Part shown: positions 33,011-42,982 of the stretch, piece by piece | Numbering within the stretch: position 1 is the first letter of the stretch | Layout: each line of letters opens with the position of its first letter | Assembly: GCF_045062605.1 (NCBI RefSeq) | Contig: NZ_JBJGDW010000009.1 | Span: 21,613 to 85,612 of the forward strand | Source: Deinococcus sp045062605 | GTDB taxonomy: Bacteria; Deinococcota; Deinococci; Deinococcales; Deinococcaceae | Reading direction: 5' to 3' | DNA: 64,000 bases | Notes under the pieces: generated by a model | What the model was told of the DNA's origin: nothing | Databases searched by the model: none | The model's input: the letters and a program-made list of their open reading frames with translations, nothing else | Position numbers and translations under genes: made by a program

Positions 33011-33390
33011 TGCTGCTGGCGGCGCTGGCCCTGGCAGCGGCTCCCACGCCTGCACCCCGGCTCACAGTGAATTTTGTGACCCCACCAGAGATCCATTTCA
33101 ACCGGCGCGGCGATTCCACGGTAACGGTGATGGCCGGAAAAGACGACAAAAACATGTCTCTGGACGGCGTGCCCGATCCCGCAGACCCGGACAATGTGTA
33201 CCTGAGCCTGAAGCCGATCACGCTGGCCTTCGATAAAAAGTTTGGCGGCACGGTCCACCTGAAAGCGCGACTGTTCCTGTGCGACGCGCGAAACGGCGTC
33301 TGCATGGTGCAGGAACTGGAAAAGCAGGTCCGGCTCCGGCCAGGGCAGCAGTTTGCTCTGGAATGGAAAGTGGGCACGGAGAGCCGTTAG
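33010..33390 (+). CDS. Exported DsbD N-terminal-domain-like protein
   Basis: A 126-residue protein with a short signal (MLLAALALAAA). The mature part is beta-rich, and FLCDARNGVCMVQELEKQVRL resembles the Cys-pair segment of the DsbD alpha domain (GCADAGFCYPPETKTV), which accepts electrons from DsbD and passes them to exported thiol proteins. I infer a thiol-relay role with the thioredoxin-like lipoprotein, to which it is coupled by TGATG. No DsbD membrane domain is present. It could also be an unrelated Ig-like protein with a disulfide. Confidence 0.6.
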   Translation: MLLAALALAAAPTPAPRLTVNFVTPPEIHFNRRGDSTVTVMAGKDDKNMSLDGVPDPADPDNVYLSLKPITLAFDKKFGGTVHLKARLFLCDARNGVCMVQELEKQVRLRPGQQFALEWKVGTESR

Positions 33391-33460
33391 GGCCGCACCC
33401 CCTCCGGCGAACGTTCCGCCACCCCCGACTCCCCTTGCACGAGTGCGCGATAATCGGGGC

Positions 33461-34525
33461 ATGACGCAAACTGCCCCGAAAGCCGCCCCCGACATCGCCC
33501 CGGATATCGACTGGGCCACCCTCGGCTTCAGCTATATCCGCACCGATCTGCGTTACCTGTCGCACTGGAAAGACGGCGCGTGGGATGCGGGGACGCTGAC
33601 CGAGGACAACGTGCTGCACATCGCGGAGGGCAGCACGGCCATTCATTACGGGCAGCAGTGCTTCGAGGGCCTCAAGGCGTACCGCTGCAAAGACGGCACC
33701 GTCAACGTCTTCCGCCCGGACCAGAACGCCGCCCGCATGCGCCGCAGTTGCCGCCGCGTGCTGATGCCCGAGATCAGTGATGAGCAATTCATCGACGCGG
33801 TCACGCAGGTGGTCAAAGCCAATGAGCGCTTTATCCCGCCCTACGGCACGGGCGGCTCGCTGTACCTGCGCCCCTTCGTGATCGGCGTGGGTGACAACAT
33901 CGGCGTGCGGACGGCCCCGGAATTCATCTTCGGCGTGTTCTGCGTGCCGGTGGGGCCGTACTTCAAGGGCGGGCTGACCCCGCAGAACTTTCTGGTGTCG
34001 GGCTATGACCGCGCCGCGCCGCACGGCACCGGGGCGGCCAAGGTGGGCGGCAATTACGCCGCCAGCCTGATGCCGGGCCAGCAGGCCAAGGACACTGTGA
34101 TCGACGGACATCACTTCGCCGACGCCCTGTATCTGGACCCCGAAACCCACACCAAAATCGAGGAGGTGGGCGCGGCCAACTTCTTCGCGGTCACGCAGGA
34201 CGGGCGCTTCGTGACGCCCAAATCGCCCAGCATTCTGGAGAGCATCACCAAGTACAGCCTGCTGTGGCTGGCCGAACATCGCCTGAACATGCCGGTGGAG
34301 GAAGGCGACGTGTTCATCGACGCGCTGGACGGGTACACCGAGGCAGGCGCGTGCGGTACGGCAGCCGTCATCACCCCTATCGGCGGCATCCAGAATGGCG
34401 ACACCTTCCACGTCTTCCACAGCGAGACCGAGGCCGGACCCGTGACGCGCCGCCTGTACGACGAGCTGGTGGGCATCCAGTACGGCGACGTGACTGCCCC
34501 GGACGGCTGGATCGTGAAGGTTTGA
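33461..34525 (+). CDS. ilvE: Branched-chain amino acid aminotransferase
   Basis: A PLP-dependent fold-IV transaminase for the last step of Val, Leu and Ile synthesis, 354 residues, group II type (as in actinobacteria and eukaryotes). Features are FEGLKAYRCKDGTVNVFRPDQNAARM, GGSLYLRPFVIGVGDNIGV, the PLP lysine in GTGAAKVGGNYAASL, TKIEEVGAANFFAV and EAGACGTAAVITPIGGI. The start at 33461 follows GATAAT by 6 nt (probably leaderless); the longer frame to 33353 would overlap the upstream gene. Confidence 0.95.
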   Translation: MTQTAPKAAPDIAPDIDWATLGFSYIRTDLRYLSHWKDGAWDAGTLTEDNVLHIAEGSTAIHYGQQCFEGLKAYRCKDGTVNVFRPDQNAARMRRSCRRVLMPEISDEQFIDAVTQVVKANERFIPPYGTGGSLYLRPFVIGVGDNIGVRTAPEFIFGVFCVPVGPYFKGGLTPQNFLVSGYDRAAPHGTGAAKVGGNYAASLMPGQQAKDTVIDGHHFADALYLDPETHTKIEEVGAANFFAVTQDGRFVTPKSPSILESITKYSLLWLAEHRLNMPVEEGDVFIDALDGYTEAGACGTAAVITPIGGIQNGDTFHVFHSETEAGPVTRRLYDELVGIQYGDVTAPDGWIVKV

Positions 34526-34633
34526 GCTAGAGGACTGAATTTGCCGCGCAGGGCGTGGATTTTGCAGACACTGTTGCCGCCGTGATCTGTACCGGCCCCG
34601 GCTCCGGCCACCGGACCCCGCTAGACTCCGGCC

Positions 34634-37210
34634 ATGACTTCCCCGCTTCCTCTCGATCACGAACATCTTCAAAAACTGGCGACGGCTGATCTGGTGCGGC
34701 CCGATCAGATGCTGGGCGCGCATTCCACGGTGCAGGACGGCGTGGAGGGTGTGCGCTTTGCCGTGTGGGCACCCAATGCCACCCATGTCAGCGTGGTGGG
34801 CGATTTCAACGGCTGGAACGGTTTCGACAATGCCCTGAACCGGCTGGACTTCGGTTGCTGGGGCATCTTCGTGCCCGCCGCCCGCCACGGTCAGCGCTAC
34901 AAGTTCCGTATCACCGGTCAGCACGGCCAGACCCAGGACAAGATGGACCCCTATGGCACCTACTTCGAGACCCGCCCGGCCACCGGAAGCATCATCTGGG
35001 ACGGAGCTTATGACTGGAAAGACGGCGAATGGATGGCGGGGCGTTCGGCGGGTTTTGACCGGCCCGTCAGCATCTACGAGTGCCACGCCCCGAGCTGGGG
35101 CAAGCGCGACGACGGCTGGTTCCTGAATTACCGCGAGCTGGCGCACCGACTGGGCGATTACGTGACCTACATGGGCTACACGCATGTGGAGTTGCTGGGC
35201 GTCATGGAGCATCCCTTCGACGGTTCGTGGGGTTATCAGGTCACCGGCTACTACGCGCCAACCAGCCGCATGGGCAACCCCGAGGACTTCAAGTATCTGG
35301 TGGACCATCTGCACGGCCTCGGTCTGGGCGTCATTCTGGACTGGGTGCCGGGCCACTTCCCCACCGATCCGGCGGGGCTGGCCAGTTTCGACGGCGGCCC
35401 GCTGTTCGAGTACGCCGACCCGCGCAAGGGCTTTCATCAGGACTGGAACACCCTGATCTTCGACTATGGGCGCAACGAGGTGCTGATGTTCCTGATCGGC
35501 AGCGCCGTCAAGTGGCTCCAGGACTTCCACATCGACGGCCTGCGGGTGGACGCGGTGGCCTCCATGCTGTATCTGGACTTCTCGCGCACCGAGTGGATTC
35601 CCAACATTCACGGCGGGCGCGAGAATCTGGAGGCGATTGCCTTCCTGAAGCGGCTGAACGAGGTGGCGCACCACATGGCCCCCGGCGTGATGATGATCGC
35701 CGAGGAAAGCACCTCCTTTCCCGGCGTCACCACGCCCGCCCCCTTCGGCCTGGGCTTCGATTACAAGTGGGCGATGGGCTGGATGAACGACAACCTGGGG
35801 TATTTCAAGGAAGACCCTCTGTGGCGGGCGCACCACCACCATGCCCTGACCTTCTTCAACGCCTACCGCACCAGCGAGAATTACGTGCTGGCGATCAGCC
35901 ACGACGAAGTGGTCCATCTGAAAAAGAGCATGGTCATGAAGATGCCCGGCGAGTGGTACGCCCAGCGCGCCCAGTACCGCGCCTTCCTGAGCCTGATGTG
36001 GACCACCCCCGGCAAGAAACTGCTGTTCATGGGCCAGGAGTTCGGCCAGTCCACCGAGTGGAACCACGACGCCGAGTTGCCGTGGTACATGGCCGATCAG
36101 CCCGACCACCGGGGCATCATGGACTTGGTGCGCCGCCTGAACGAGTTGTACGTTCACCGCGCCGACTGGCATGTCGCCGACACCCGCGAGGACGGCATGC
36201 TGTGGATCAGCGCCGACGACGCCGAACACAGCGTCTACGCTTACCTGCGCCGCAATCCGGGCGGGCCGGAGTGGAGCCTGATCGTCGCCAACCTGACCCC
36301 TGTATACCGTGACCTCTACCCCATCGGCGTGCCGCAGGGCGGCGACTACCGCCTGCTGCTGTCCACCGACGATGGCGAGTATGGCGGCTTCGGCACCCAG
36401 CAGCCCGATCTGACGGCGAAATCTGAGGGCTGGAACGGCCAGACCCACCACCTGCGCCTGAACCTGCCCCCCAACAGCGTGCTGGTGCTGGAGCCGGAGT
36501 CGTGGCTGTCACCTGCCGAACTCGCCGGAGTCGGGGACGTGACCGGGGAAGCCCAGCAGCAGGGAGCCAGCCCGTCTCAGAATTCCGAGCGCGAGTGGGT
36601 GGGCGGTGCGTCCACCGAGGCACAGGCCAGGGCCGAGCAGAGCAGCGCCGCACAGGCCGACGCCGCCGGGGCACCCTTCCTTCACCCGGAGGAGGCCCGC
36701 GATCTCACGCCCCCGGCGGCTGAGCGCGAGTGGGTGGGCGGGTCCGCCGCATCAGAAGCGGACGCCGGAGCCGGGAGCGAAGGCGCGGACGCGGCCTCCA
36801 CCCCCGAACTCTCCGGCGAGGGGCGGCTGTCCAAAGGGAGCGGCGAGACCACGCCCACCCCGGAACATCTGGCCGATCCGGTGGAGCTGGAGTCCACCCG
36901 TACCCTGACCGCGCGGGCCAGCCGCAAGGTGACTGAACCGGCAGAGGCGGAAGCTCCCAAAACGCCCAAGCCCAGGGCCAGCCGCGCGAAAAAGCCCACA
37001 GCCGAAACGGAATCTGTTTCAGACGGCAGCGAACCCGCCAAACCCAAGCGGACGCGCAAACCCAAGGCCGCCGAGCTGAACGCGGACGGCACGCCTGTCG
37101 AGGCCAAACCCGCCCCCAAGCCCCGCAAATCCAGGGCCAAGAAAGCGGCGGAAGGCGAGGAAGCTCCAGCCCAGGCCGCTTCCAATCAGGACACGCCCGC
37201 TGAAGAATGA
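34634..37210 (+). CDS. glgB: 1,4-alpha-glucan branching enzyme GlgB with long disordered C-terminal tail
   Basis: Makes alpha-1,6 branches in glycogen. The CBM48 domain (GVRFAVWAPNATHVSVVGDFNGWN) is followed by a GH13 barrel with Asp306 (LRVDAVASM) as nucleophile, Glu357 (IAEESTSF) as acid/base and Asp424 (SHDEVVH). The core ends near residue 625. The final 230 residues are unusual: an Ala/Glu-rich region with two copies of EREWVGG, then a Lys/Pro/Ala-rich histone-H1-like part (KTPKPRASRAKKP, KPKRTRKPKAAE, KPRKSRAKKAAEG). TAGACT ends 6 nt before the ATG, a leaderless start. The next gene overlaps by ATGA. Confidence 0.95.
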   Translation: MTSPLPLDHEHLQKLATADLVRPDQMLGAHSTVQDGVEGVRFAVWAPNATHVSVVGDFNGWNGFDNALNRLDFGCWGIFVPAARHGQRYKFRITGQHGQTQDKMDPYGTYFETRPATGSIIWDGAYDWKDGEWMAGRSAGFDRPVSIYECHAPSWGKRDDGWFLNYRELAHRLGDYVTYMGYTHVELLGVMEHPFDGSWGYQVTGYYAPTSRMGNPEDFKYLVDHLHGLGLGVILDWVPGHFPTDPAGLASFDGGPLFEYADPRKGFHQDWNTLIFDYGRNEVLMFLIGSAVKWLQDFHIDGLRVDAVASMLYLDFSRTEWIPNIHGGRENLEAIAFLKRLNEVAHHMAPGVMMIAEESTSFPGVTTPAPFGLGFDYKWAMGWMNDNLGYFKEDPLWRAHHHHALTFFNAYRTSENYVLAISHDEVVHLKKSMVMKMPGEWYAQRAQYRAFLSLMWTTPGKKLLFMGQEFGQSTEWNHDAELPWYMADQPDHRGIMDLVRRLNELYVHRADWHVADTREDGMLWISADDAEHSVYAYLRRNPGGPEWSLIVANLTPVYRDLYPIGVPQGGDYRLLLSTDDGEYGGFGTQQPDLTAKSEGWNGQTHHLRLNLPPNSVLVLEPESWLSPAELAGVGDVTGEAQQQGASPSQNSEREWVGGASTEAQARAEQSSAAQADAAGAPFLHPEEARDLTPPAAEREWVGGSAASEADAGAGSEGADAASTPELSGEGRLSKGSGETTPTPEHLADPVELESTRTLTARASRKVTEPAEAEAPKTPKPRASRAKKPTAETESVSDGSEPAKPKRTRKPKAAELNADGTPVEAKPAPKPRKSRAKKAAEGEEAPAQAASNQDTPAEE

Positions 37211-37473
37211 CCAATCCCCGGCCCACCCCTGATGCCCTGACCATCGTCAGCTTTGCCCTGCTGGGCGTGCTGGCGGTGCTGCTAGTCATTCCGCTGGTGA
37301 CTGGTGGGCCGCCGCCCAGCCCTTACCTGATCGCTGGGCTGCTGCTGGTGCGGCTGGGGGTGCAATTTCTGCGCTCTCGCCGAGACGAGCGGCTGCGGCG
37401 GCCTGCCAGTTGGGCCTTCGATCTGTTGCTGATCGGCCTGATCTTCTATGTGGCGGCCAACCAACCGGGGTAA
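37207..37473 (+). CDS. Small membrane protein coupled to glgB
   Basis: An 88-residue protein with three hydrophobic segments: ALTIVSFALLGVLAVLLVIPLV, PYLIAGLLLVRLGVQFL and WAFDLLLIGLIFYVAA, linked by an arginine-rich loop. It is an inner-membrane protein of unknown role. The ATG overlaps the glgB stop as ATGA, so expression is coupled; a functional link with glycogen metabolism is not implied by the sequence. Confidence 0.75.
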   Translation: MTNPRPTPDALTIVSFALLGVLAVLLVIPLVTGGPPPSPYLIAGLLLVRLGVQFLRSRRDERLRRPASWAFDLLLIGLIFYVAANQPG

Positions 37474-37519
37474 AAAACCCGTAGAAGCGGGAGGGCTGAG
37501 GAAATCGCCATCTCAACAC

Positions 37520-37560
37520 AATGGAAATGGACGCCATGTGGATCGGCGTCCATTTCCATT
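37520..37560. repeat. Perfect 16-bp inverted repeat in a convergent gap
   Basis: AATGGAAATGGACGCC (37520-37535) and GGCGTCCATTTCCATT (37545-37560) form a 16-bp perfect stem with a 9-nt loop. There is no T-run on either side. It lies between the 3' ends of the small membrane gene and the peroxiredoxin gene and may act as a bidirectional transcript end. Confidence 0.85.
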
Positions 37561-37643
37561 CCTCCCAGGTTGGCGGCAGGTGTGACGGCAAGCAGAAAGC
37601 GAAGCCGTCAAAAGCAGGATGGCCGGGGAAAATCCGTCCCGGT

Positions 37644-38099
37644 CTACAGTTCCTTCAGCTTGGCCAGCACCGCTTCCGGGCGCACGGTGTACTCGCCCGC
37701 CTGGGCCTCAATGTGCTGGAAACGCACCACGCCGCCCTTGTCGATCAGAAACACGGCGCGTCCGCTGATGCCACGCTCGTCGATGGCGACGCCGTACTGC
37801 CGCGCCACGCTCAGGTTCATGTCCGAGAGCAGCGGAACCTCGATGCCATATTCGGCGGCCCAGGCGCGGTGGGCGTGGACGGAATCACGGTTGACGCCTA
37901 GCACTGCCGCCCCGGCCTCGGCGAAGTCGTCCTGCCGCCCGGAGTATTCGGGGAGTTGCATGCTGCACACCGGGCTGAAATCCAGGGGGTAAAAGACCAG
38001 CACGACATTCTGATGACCCTGATAACTGCTGAGGGTCACGGTTTCCCCGGTATGGGCGGGCAGGGTGAAATCGGGGGCAGGCTGTCCGACAAGGCTCAT
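37644..38099 (-). CDS. Peroxiredoxin (AhpE/BCP type)
   Basis: A thiol peroxidase that reduces hydrogen peroxide and organic hydroperoxides, 151 residues. The peroxidatic Cys45 is in FYPLDFSPVCSMQLPEY, where the usual Thr of PxxxTxxC is Ser; the conserved Arg lies near residue 115 (GISGRAVFLIDK). No second cysteine occurs, so it is a 1-Cys enzyme as in AhpE, needing an outside thiol. TAAACT ends 7 nt before the ATG, a leaderless start. Confidence 0.92.
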   Translation of the reverse strand: MSLVGQPAPDFTLPAHTGETVTLSSYQGHQNVVLVFYPLDFSPVCSMQLPEYSGRQDDFAEAGAAVLGVNRDSVHAHRAWAAEYGIEVPLLSDMNLSVARQYGVAIDERGISGRAVFLIDKGGVVRFQHIEAQAGEYTVRPEAVLAKLKEL

Positions 38100-38364
38100 G
38101 CCGGGCAGTTTACGCGCTGAGATGTGCAGCGAACGGCAGTCATCCAGTTCGGCCCATTTGGCCCCCAGATCAATTGAACCGCGTCCCAGATCAGAAGAAT
38201 GTCAGGCGCGGCGGGCTAGGGTAGGTTCATACCGTCCCCAACCCGGCCCCAGTCTGCCAGCCTCAACCTGAACGCCCCAATCCCAGCAGACGGGCAATGG
38301 GAACGGCCCCGACAGTCCCACATCACCCCCACGTTTTTGCGGGTGACCCAAGGAGGAACCCCCA

Positions 38365-39471
<1,107 letters not shown>

Positions 39472-39490
39472 GCGCGAGGCTGAAAAGACA

Positions 39491-39516
39491 GGCCCTGGCT
39501 TCGGCTGGGCCTTTTT
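39491..39516 (+). terminator. Desaturase gene terminator
   Basis: GGCCC (39491-39495) pairs with GGGCC (39507-39511) around an 11-nt loop that can itself form a TTCG-closed hairpin, followed by five T (39512-39516). Confidence 0.8.
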
Positions 39517-39563
39517 GCTGTCTCTTACGCCGTGTGATACGCATCTGTTCTACCCTGTCTCCC

Positions 39564-40724
39564 ATGCCTGCCCTCGAAGTCTTTCTCGTTTTCCTGCGCC
39601 TGGGCCTGACCAGTTTTGGCGGGCCGGTGGCGCATCTGGGCTATTACCGCGCCGAACTGGTGGTACGCCGCAAATGGTTCACGGAGGCCGGATACGCCGA
39701 TCTGGTGGCGCTGGCACAGTTCTTACCGGGACCAGCCAGTTCGCAGGTGGGCATGGCGTCGGGGCTATTGCGGGCGGGCTGGCCCGGAATGCTGGCGGCG
39801 TGGGTGGGCTTTACCCTGCCCAGCGCGGCGCTGATGTTCGCCTTCGCATTGGGCCTGTCCCGCTGGGGCGGTGATGAAACTGCGGGCGCACTGGCGGGCC
39901 TGAAGGTGGCGGCAGTGGCGGTGGTGGCGCAGGCGGTGGCCGGGCTGTGGAGCAGTTTGGTTACAGACCGGTTGCGGGCCATGCTGGCTCTGGGCGTGGC
40001 TGCGGTGCTGCTGCTGTTGCCAGGGGCCGGGGCACAGGTGGCCGCCCTGCTGGTCTGCGCCCTGATCGGCTGGCGCTTTTTGCGGGTGGAGGCGGCGGCA
40101 GAGCGCGGCCTGCCCGCCGTTCCCGTGTCCCGCCGGATGGGCGCGGCCCTGTTGCTGACATGTGGGGCGGGGTTGCTGCTCCTGCCGCTGCTCGCGCCGC
40201 TGGGACCGGGATGGACGCTGCTGGACGCCACCTTCCGGGCCGGGGCGCTGGTCTTCGGGGGCGGGCATGTGGTGCTGCCGCTGCTGGAAACCGGGTTCGT
40301 TCCGGCCTTCGTCAACCATGAAACGTTTGTGGCGGGGTACGGGGCGGCCAACGCAGTGCCAGGGCCGCTGTTCACCTTCGCCACTTTTCTGGGCGCGGCG
40401 CAGACGGTGACCTCTCCCCTGCTGGGGGCGCTGCTTTCCACGCTGGGCATCTTTCTGCCGGGCGCGCTGCTGATGGCCGGGGCCTTGCCGTTCTGGTCTG
40501 CACTGTCGGCCCGGCCTGCGGCCCGCAATGCACTGGCTGGACTGAATGCGGGCGTGGTGGGCCTGCTGCTGGCCGCGCTGTACAACCCGGTCTTTACCAG
40601 CGGCATCGGGGGACCGCGTGATCTGGCGCTGGCGCTGCTGACCTACGCCGCCCTGAGCGCCGGACGCCTGCCCGCGTGGGCCGTGGTGCTGGGCTGCGCG
40701 TTGGTGGGGTGGGCGGCGCTGTAG
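39564..40724 (+). CDS. chrA: Chromate transporter ChrA (long, two-domain)
   Basis: A CHR-family anion transporter, 386 residues, built from two homologous CHR halves. Half one starts LRLGLTSFGGPVAHLGYYRAELVVRRKW with FLPGPASSQVGMASGLLRAGWPG; half two has FRAGALVFGGGHVVLPLLE and NAVPGPLFTFATFLG. About ten membrane segments. Chromate efflux is the family's known activity, but sulfate or another anion is possible. The start at 39564 is set by TACCCT ending 7 nt upstream (leaderless). Confidence 0.92.
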   Translation: MPALEVFLVFLRLGLTSFGGPVAHLGYYRAELVVRRKWFTEAGYADLVALAQFLPGPASSQVGMASGLLRAGWPGMLAAWVGFTLPSAALMFAFALGLSRWGGDETAGALAGLKVAAVAVVAQAVAGLWSSLVTDRLRAMLALGVAAVLLLLPGAGAQVAALLVCALIGWRFLRVEAAAERGLPAVPVSRRMGAALLLTCGAGLLLLPLLAPLGPGWTLLDATFRAGALVFGGGHVVLPLLETGFVPAFVNHETFVAGYGAANAVPGPLFTFATFLGAAQTVTSPLLGALLSTLGIFLPGALLMAGALPFWSALSARPAARNALAGLNAGVVGLLLAALYNPVFTSGIGGPRDLALALLTYAALSAGRLPAWAVVLGCALVGWAAL

Positions 40725-40881
40725 GTTGTAGGCCGTGGGTTGTAGGAAAAAAGGGCGCGGCACACGGTTTTTCACCCCCCGAACCTTGCAGATGACGCGT
40801 GAAGCTGCTTACGGCGTGGACCATCAGGCAGACCAGACCCCAGGCAAATTGCCCTGAACTTTCTCCATCAACTTTCAACCA

Positions 40882-41175
40882 TCAACCTCCAGCGTCCAGC
40901 CCGTAAATCGCCAGGAACCGCCCCACCCGTGCCTCCAGCGTGGGCAGGAAAGCCACTTCCCCGCAGACCCAGTCTGGCTGATAATTTTGGCAGACAGGCG
41001 GACGAGAGGCGTAAATCTGGCAGCGACAAGCAGTGTCCAGATGCGCGCACGGCACGCCCAGCGGCTTATTCAGCACGTGAATATCCGGGGCCGCGCAGCA
41101 CGCGCCGCAGCCGGTGCAATCTCTGATGGACGGCGAACGCGGCGGATAGTCGGGCGGCGCGGCGAAACGGTCCAC
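40882..41175 (-). CDS. YkgJ family cysteine-cluster protein
   Basis: A 97-residue protein with the Fe-S or zinc-type cysteine pattern of the YkgJ (CxxCxxC) family: DCTGCGACCAAPDIHV near residue 19, CAHLDTACRCQIYASRPPVCQNY in the middle, and WVCGEV. Its role is unknown. The GTG start at 41175 lies 3 nt past the hisC stop, so it is co-transcribed with hisC. The region 40725-40881 beyond its end has no gene that I can support. Confidence 0.85.
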   Translation of the reverse strand: MDRFAAPPDYPPRSPSIRDCTGCGACCAAPDIHVLNKPLGVPCAHLDTACRCQIYASRPPVCQNYQPDWVCGEVAFLPTLEARVGRFLAIYGLDAGG

Positions 41176-41178
41176 CCC

Positions 41179-42258
41179 TTACTTCAGCGCCCGCACGGCC
41201 TCGATCAGCGCGTCGTTCTCGGCAGGGGTGCCGATGCCGACGCGCAGGCAGCCTTCCAGCCCGGTCAGGCGGTCCTGGCGGCGGGTCACGATGCCGTGAT
41301 CGATCAGGTGACGGTAGGCGACCTCGGCGTCCGGGGTCCGCAGCAGGAAGAAGTTGGCGCGGCTGGGCATGGCCTGACAGGTGGGGTGATCGGCGAGAGC
41401 TTCCAGCACCCGCCCCCGCTCGGCCACCGCTTCCGCAACGCGTTCCTGCACGTAGCCGGGGTTTTCCAGCGCCACTTCCAGCGCCGATTGAATCAGGATG
41501 CTGACGTTGAAGGCCGGAACCAGTTTCTGAAGCTGGGTCGCCAGATCGGCCCCCGCCAGCGCGTACCCGGCCCGCAGTCCGGCCAGCCCCCACGCCTTGG
41601 AAAAGGTCCGCAGGCTCAGGGCATTGGGGTACTGGCGGACCAGCTTCCGGCAGTCGGTATCGCTGTACTGGTAATACGCCTCGTCCAGCACCACCACCCA
41701 TTCCCCGGCGGCCTCCAGCAGCTCGCGCACGGCGGCCAGATCATCCACATGCCCCGTCGGTGCGTGCGGCTGGGTGATGTACAGCACGCCGGGGCGCTGG
41801 CGCTGGAGTTCAATCTTGAGGCGGTCCACCGGCATCGAAAAGTCCTCGTTCAGCGGCACCTGCACCAGCCGCGCGCCCAGCATCTTGGCCTCCAGGGTGT
41901 AGACGCTGAACGTTGGATCGACGGTCAGCACGGTCTGCTCGATGCCTGCCAGCTCGGTCAGCAGTTTGATCAGCACGTTGCTGCCAGGGGTGACTACCAC
42001 ACCGTCCGCGTCCCAGTCCTCGTACTCGGCGATTCGGGCGGCCAGCGTATCGGCGTGCAGGTCCGGGTAACGGTTCCAGGGCTGGGCCAGCATGCGCTCG
42101 GCAGCTTTTGCCTTCAATTCTGCCGGAAAGTCATACGGGTTCTCGTTCTGATCGAGCTTGATCGGCACCTGAATGGGAGTGAACGGGTAGGCCGGAACCG
42201 CCCGGACAGCGGGCCGCACACCCACAGGCGCACCTGTGACAGAAGGATTGGAGGTCAT
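41179..42258 (-). CDS. hisC: Histidinol-phosphate aminotransferase
   Basis: A PLP-dependent enzyme for the imidazole-acetol-phosphate transamination in histidine synthesis, 359 residues. The substrate-side motif IKLDQNENPYDFP, the cofactor loop VVTPGSNVLIKLL, ITQPHAPTGH, LDEAYYQY with the PLP Asp/Tyr, and the catalytic lysine in SLRTFSKAWGLAGLRAGYAL are all present. The ATG at 42258 is 7 nt after TAGAAC, close to the leaderless pattern; the longer reading to 42399 lacks family homology. The YkgJ gene follows immediately. Confidence 0.93.
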   Translation of the reverse strand: MTSNPSVTGAPVGVRPAVRAVPAYPFTPIQVPIKLDQNENPYDFPAELKAKAAERMLAQPWNRYPDLHADTLAARIAEYEDWDADGVVVTPGSNVLIKLLTELAGIEQTVLTVDPTFSVYTLEAKMLGARLVQVPLNEDFSMPVDRLKIELQRQRPGVLYITQPHAPTGHVDDLAAVRELLEAAGEWVVVLDEAYYQYSDTDCRKLVRQYPNALSLRTFSKAWGLAGLRAGYALAGADLATQLQKLVPAFNVSILIQSALEVALENPGYVQERVAEAVAERGRVLEALADHPTCQAMPSRANFFLLRTPDAEVAYRHLIDHGIVTRRQDRLTGLEGCLRVGIGTPAENDALIEAVRALK

Positions 42259-42382
42259 GTTCCGTGTTCTACCATCCAACCTGTCCTGACGGAGTGGCCC
42301 CGTCCATAAGTGCCAAACGCCCGTTAGGCCGCGTGCTAGGCTGCGGGTCAATCGGCGTGTCCTCCGCACGCCTCTGGTGCCC

Positions 42383-42982
42383 ATGACTGAAACCACCAAA
42401 CCCCGCCGCGCACAGATTCTCGATTCGGCCAGCCGCCTGTTCTCGGAGCGCGGCTATCACGCCACCAGCATGCGCGATCTGGCCGGGGATCTGGGGATGC
42501 AGGGCGGTAGCCTGTACGCGCATATTTCCGGCAAGGAAGAGTTGCTGATCGAGATCGTCAACGTGGCCTCGCGCCAGTTCGACGAGGCGCTGTTCACCCT
42601 GCGCGACATCCAACTCCCTGCCGACGAGAAGTTGCGCGAGGCCATGCACCGTCACATCCGCGTGGTGGCCGACAACATGGACAGCGCCACCGTGTTCTTT
42701 CACGAGTGGAAGCACCTGTCGCCGGAAGCCTACGCCCGCGTCACCGGCTGGCGAGACAGCATCGACGCCTTTTACCGCGAGCTGATCACGCGCGGCATCT
42801 CAGAAGGCACCTTCCGCGCCGATCTGGACCCGCGCATGACGGCGTATCTGGTGCTGTCCGCCGTCAACTGGGCCTACACCTGGTACCGCCCCGGCGGTCC
42901 GCTGACGCCCGGAGATGTAGCCGACAGCTTTGCCGACATGCTGCTGGGCGGGCTGCGTTCCGAGATAGGGTCTATAGCATGA
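42383..42982 (+). CDS. TetR family transcriptional regulator (FadR/KstR2-like)
   Basis: A 199-residue DNA-binding repressor. The N-terminal helix-turn-helix spans about residues 8-55 (AQILDSASRLFSERGYHATSMRDLAGDLGMQGGSLYAHISGKEELL). The C-terminal ligand domain (NMDSATVFFHEWKHLSPEAYARV, FRADLDPRMTAYLVLSAVNWAYTWYRPGG) resembles TetR regulators of fatty-acid breakdown that bind acyl-CoA. TAGGCT at 42337-42342 would start a transcript about 35 nt upstream; a 9-codon GTG frame from 42357 ends in an ATGA overlap with this ATG. The next gene also overlaps by ATGA. Confidence 0.9.
   Translation: MTETTKPRRAQILDSASRLFSERGYHATSMRDLAGDLGMQGGSLYAHISGKEELLIEIVNVASRQFDEALFTLRDIQLPADEKLREAMHRHIRVVADNMDSATVFFHEWKHLSPEAYARVTGWRDSIDAFYRELITRGISEGTFRADLDPRMTAYLVLSAVNWAYTWYRPGGPLTPGDVADSFADMLLGGLRSEIGSIA

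Noticed and set aside
33218..36451. 1077-codon minus-strand open frame over ilvE and glgB
   Set aside because: It spans two well-identified genes and a promoter region on the other strand, with low-complexity composition; a shadow frame.
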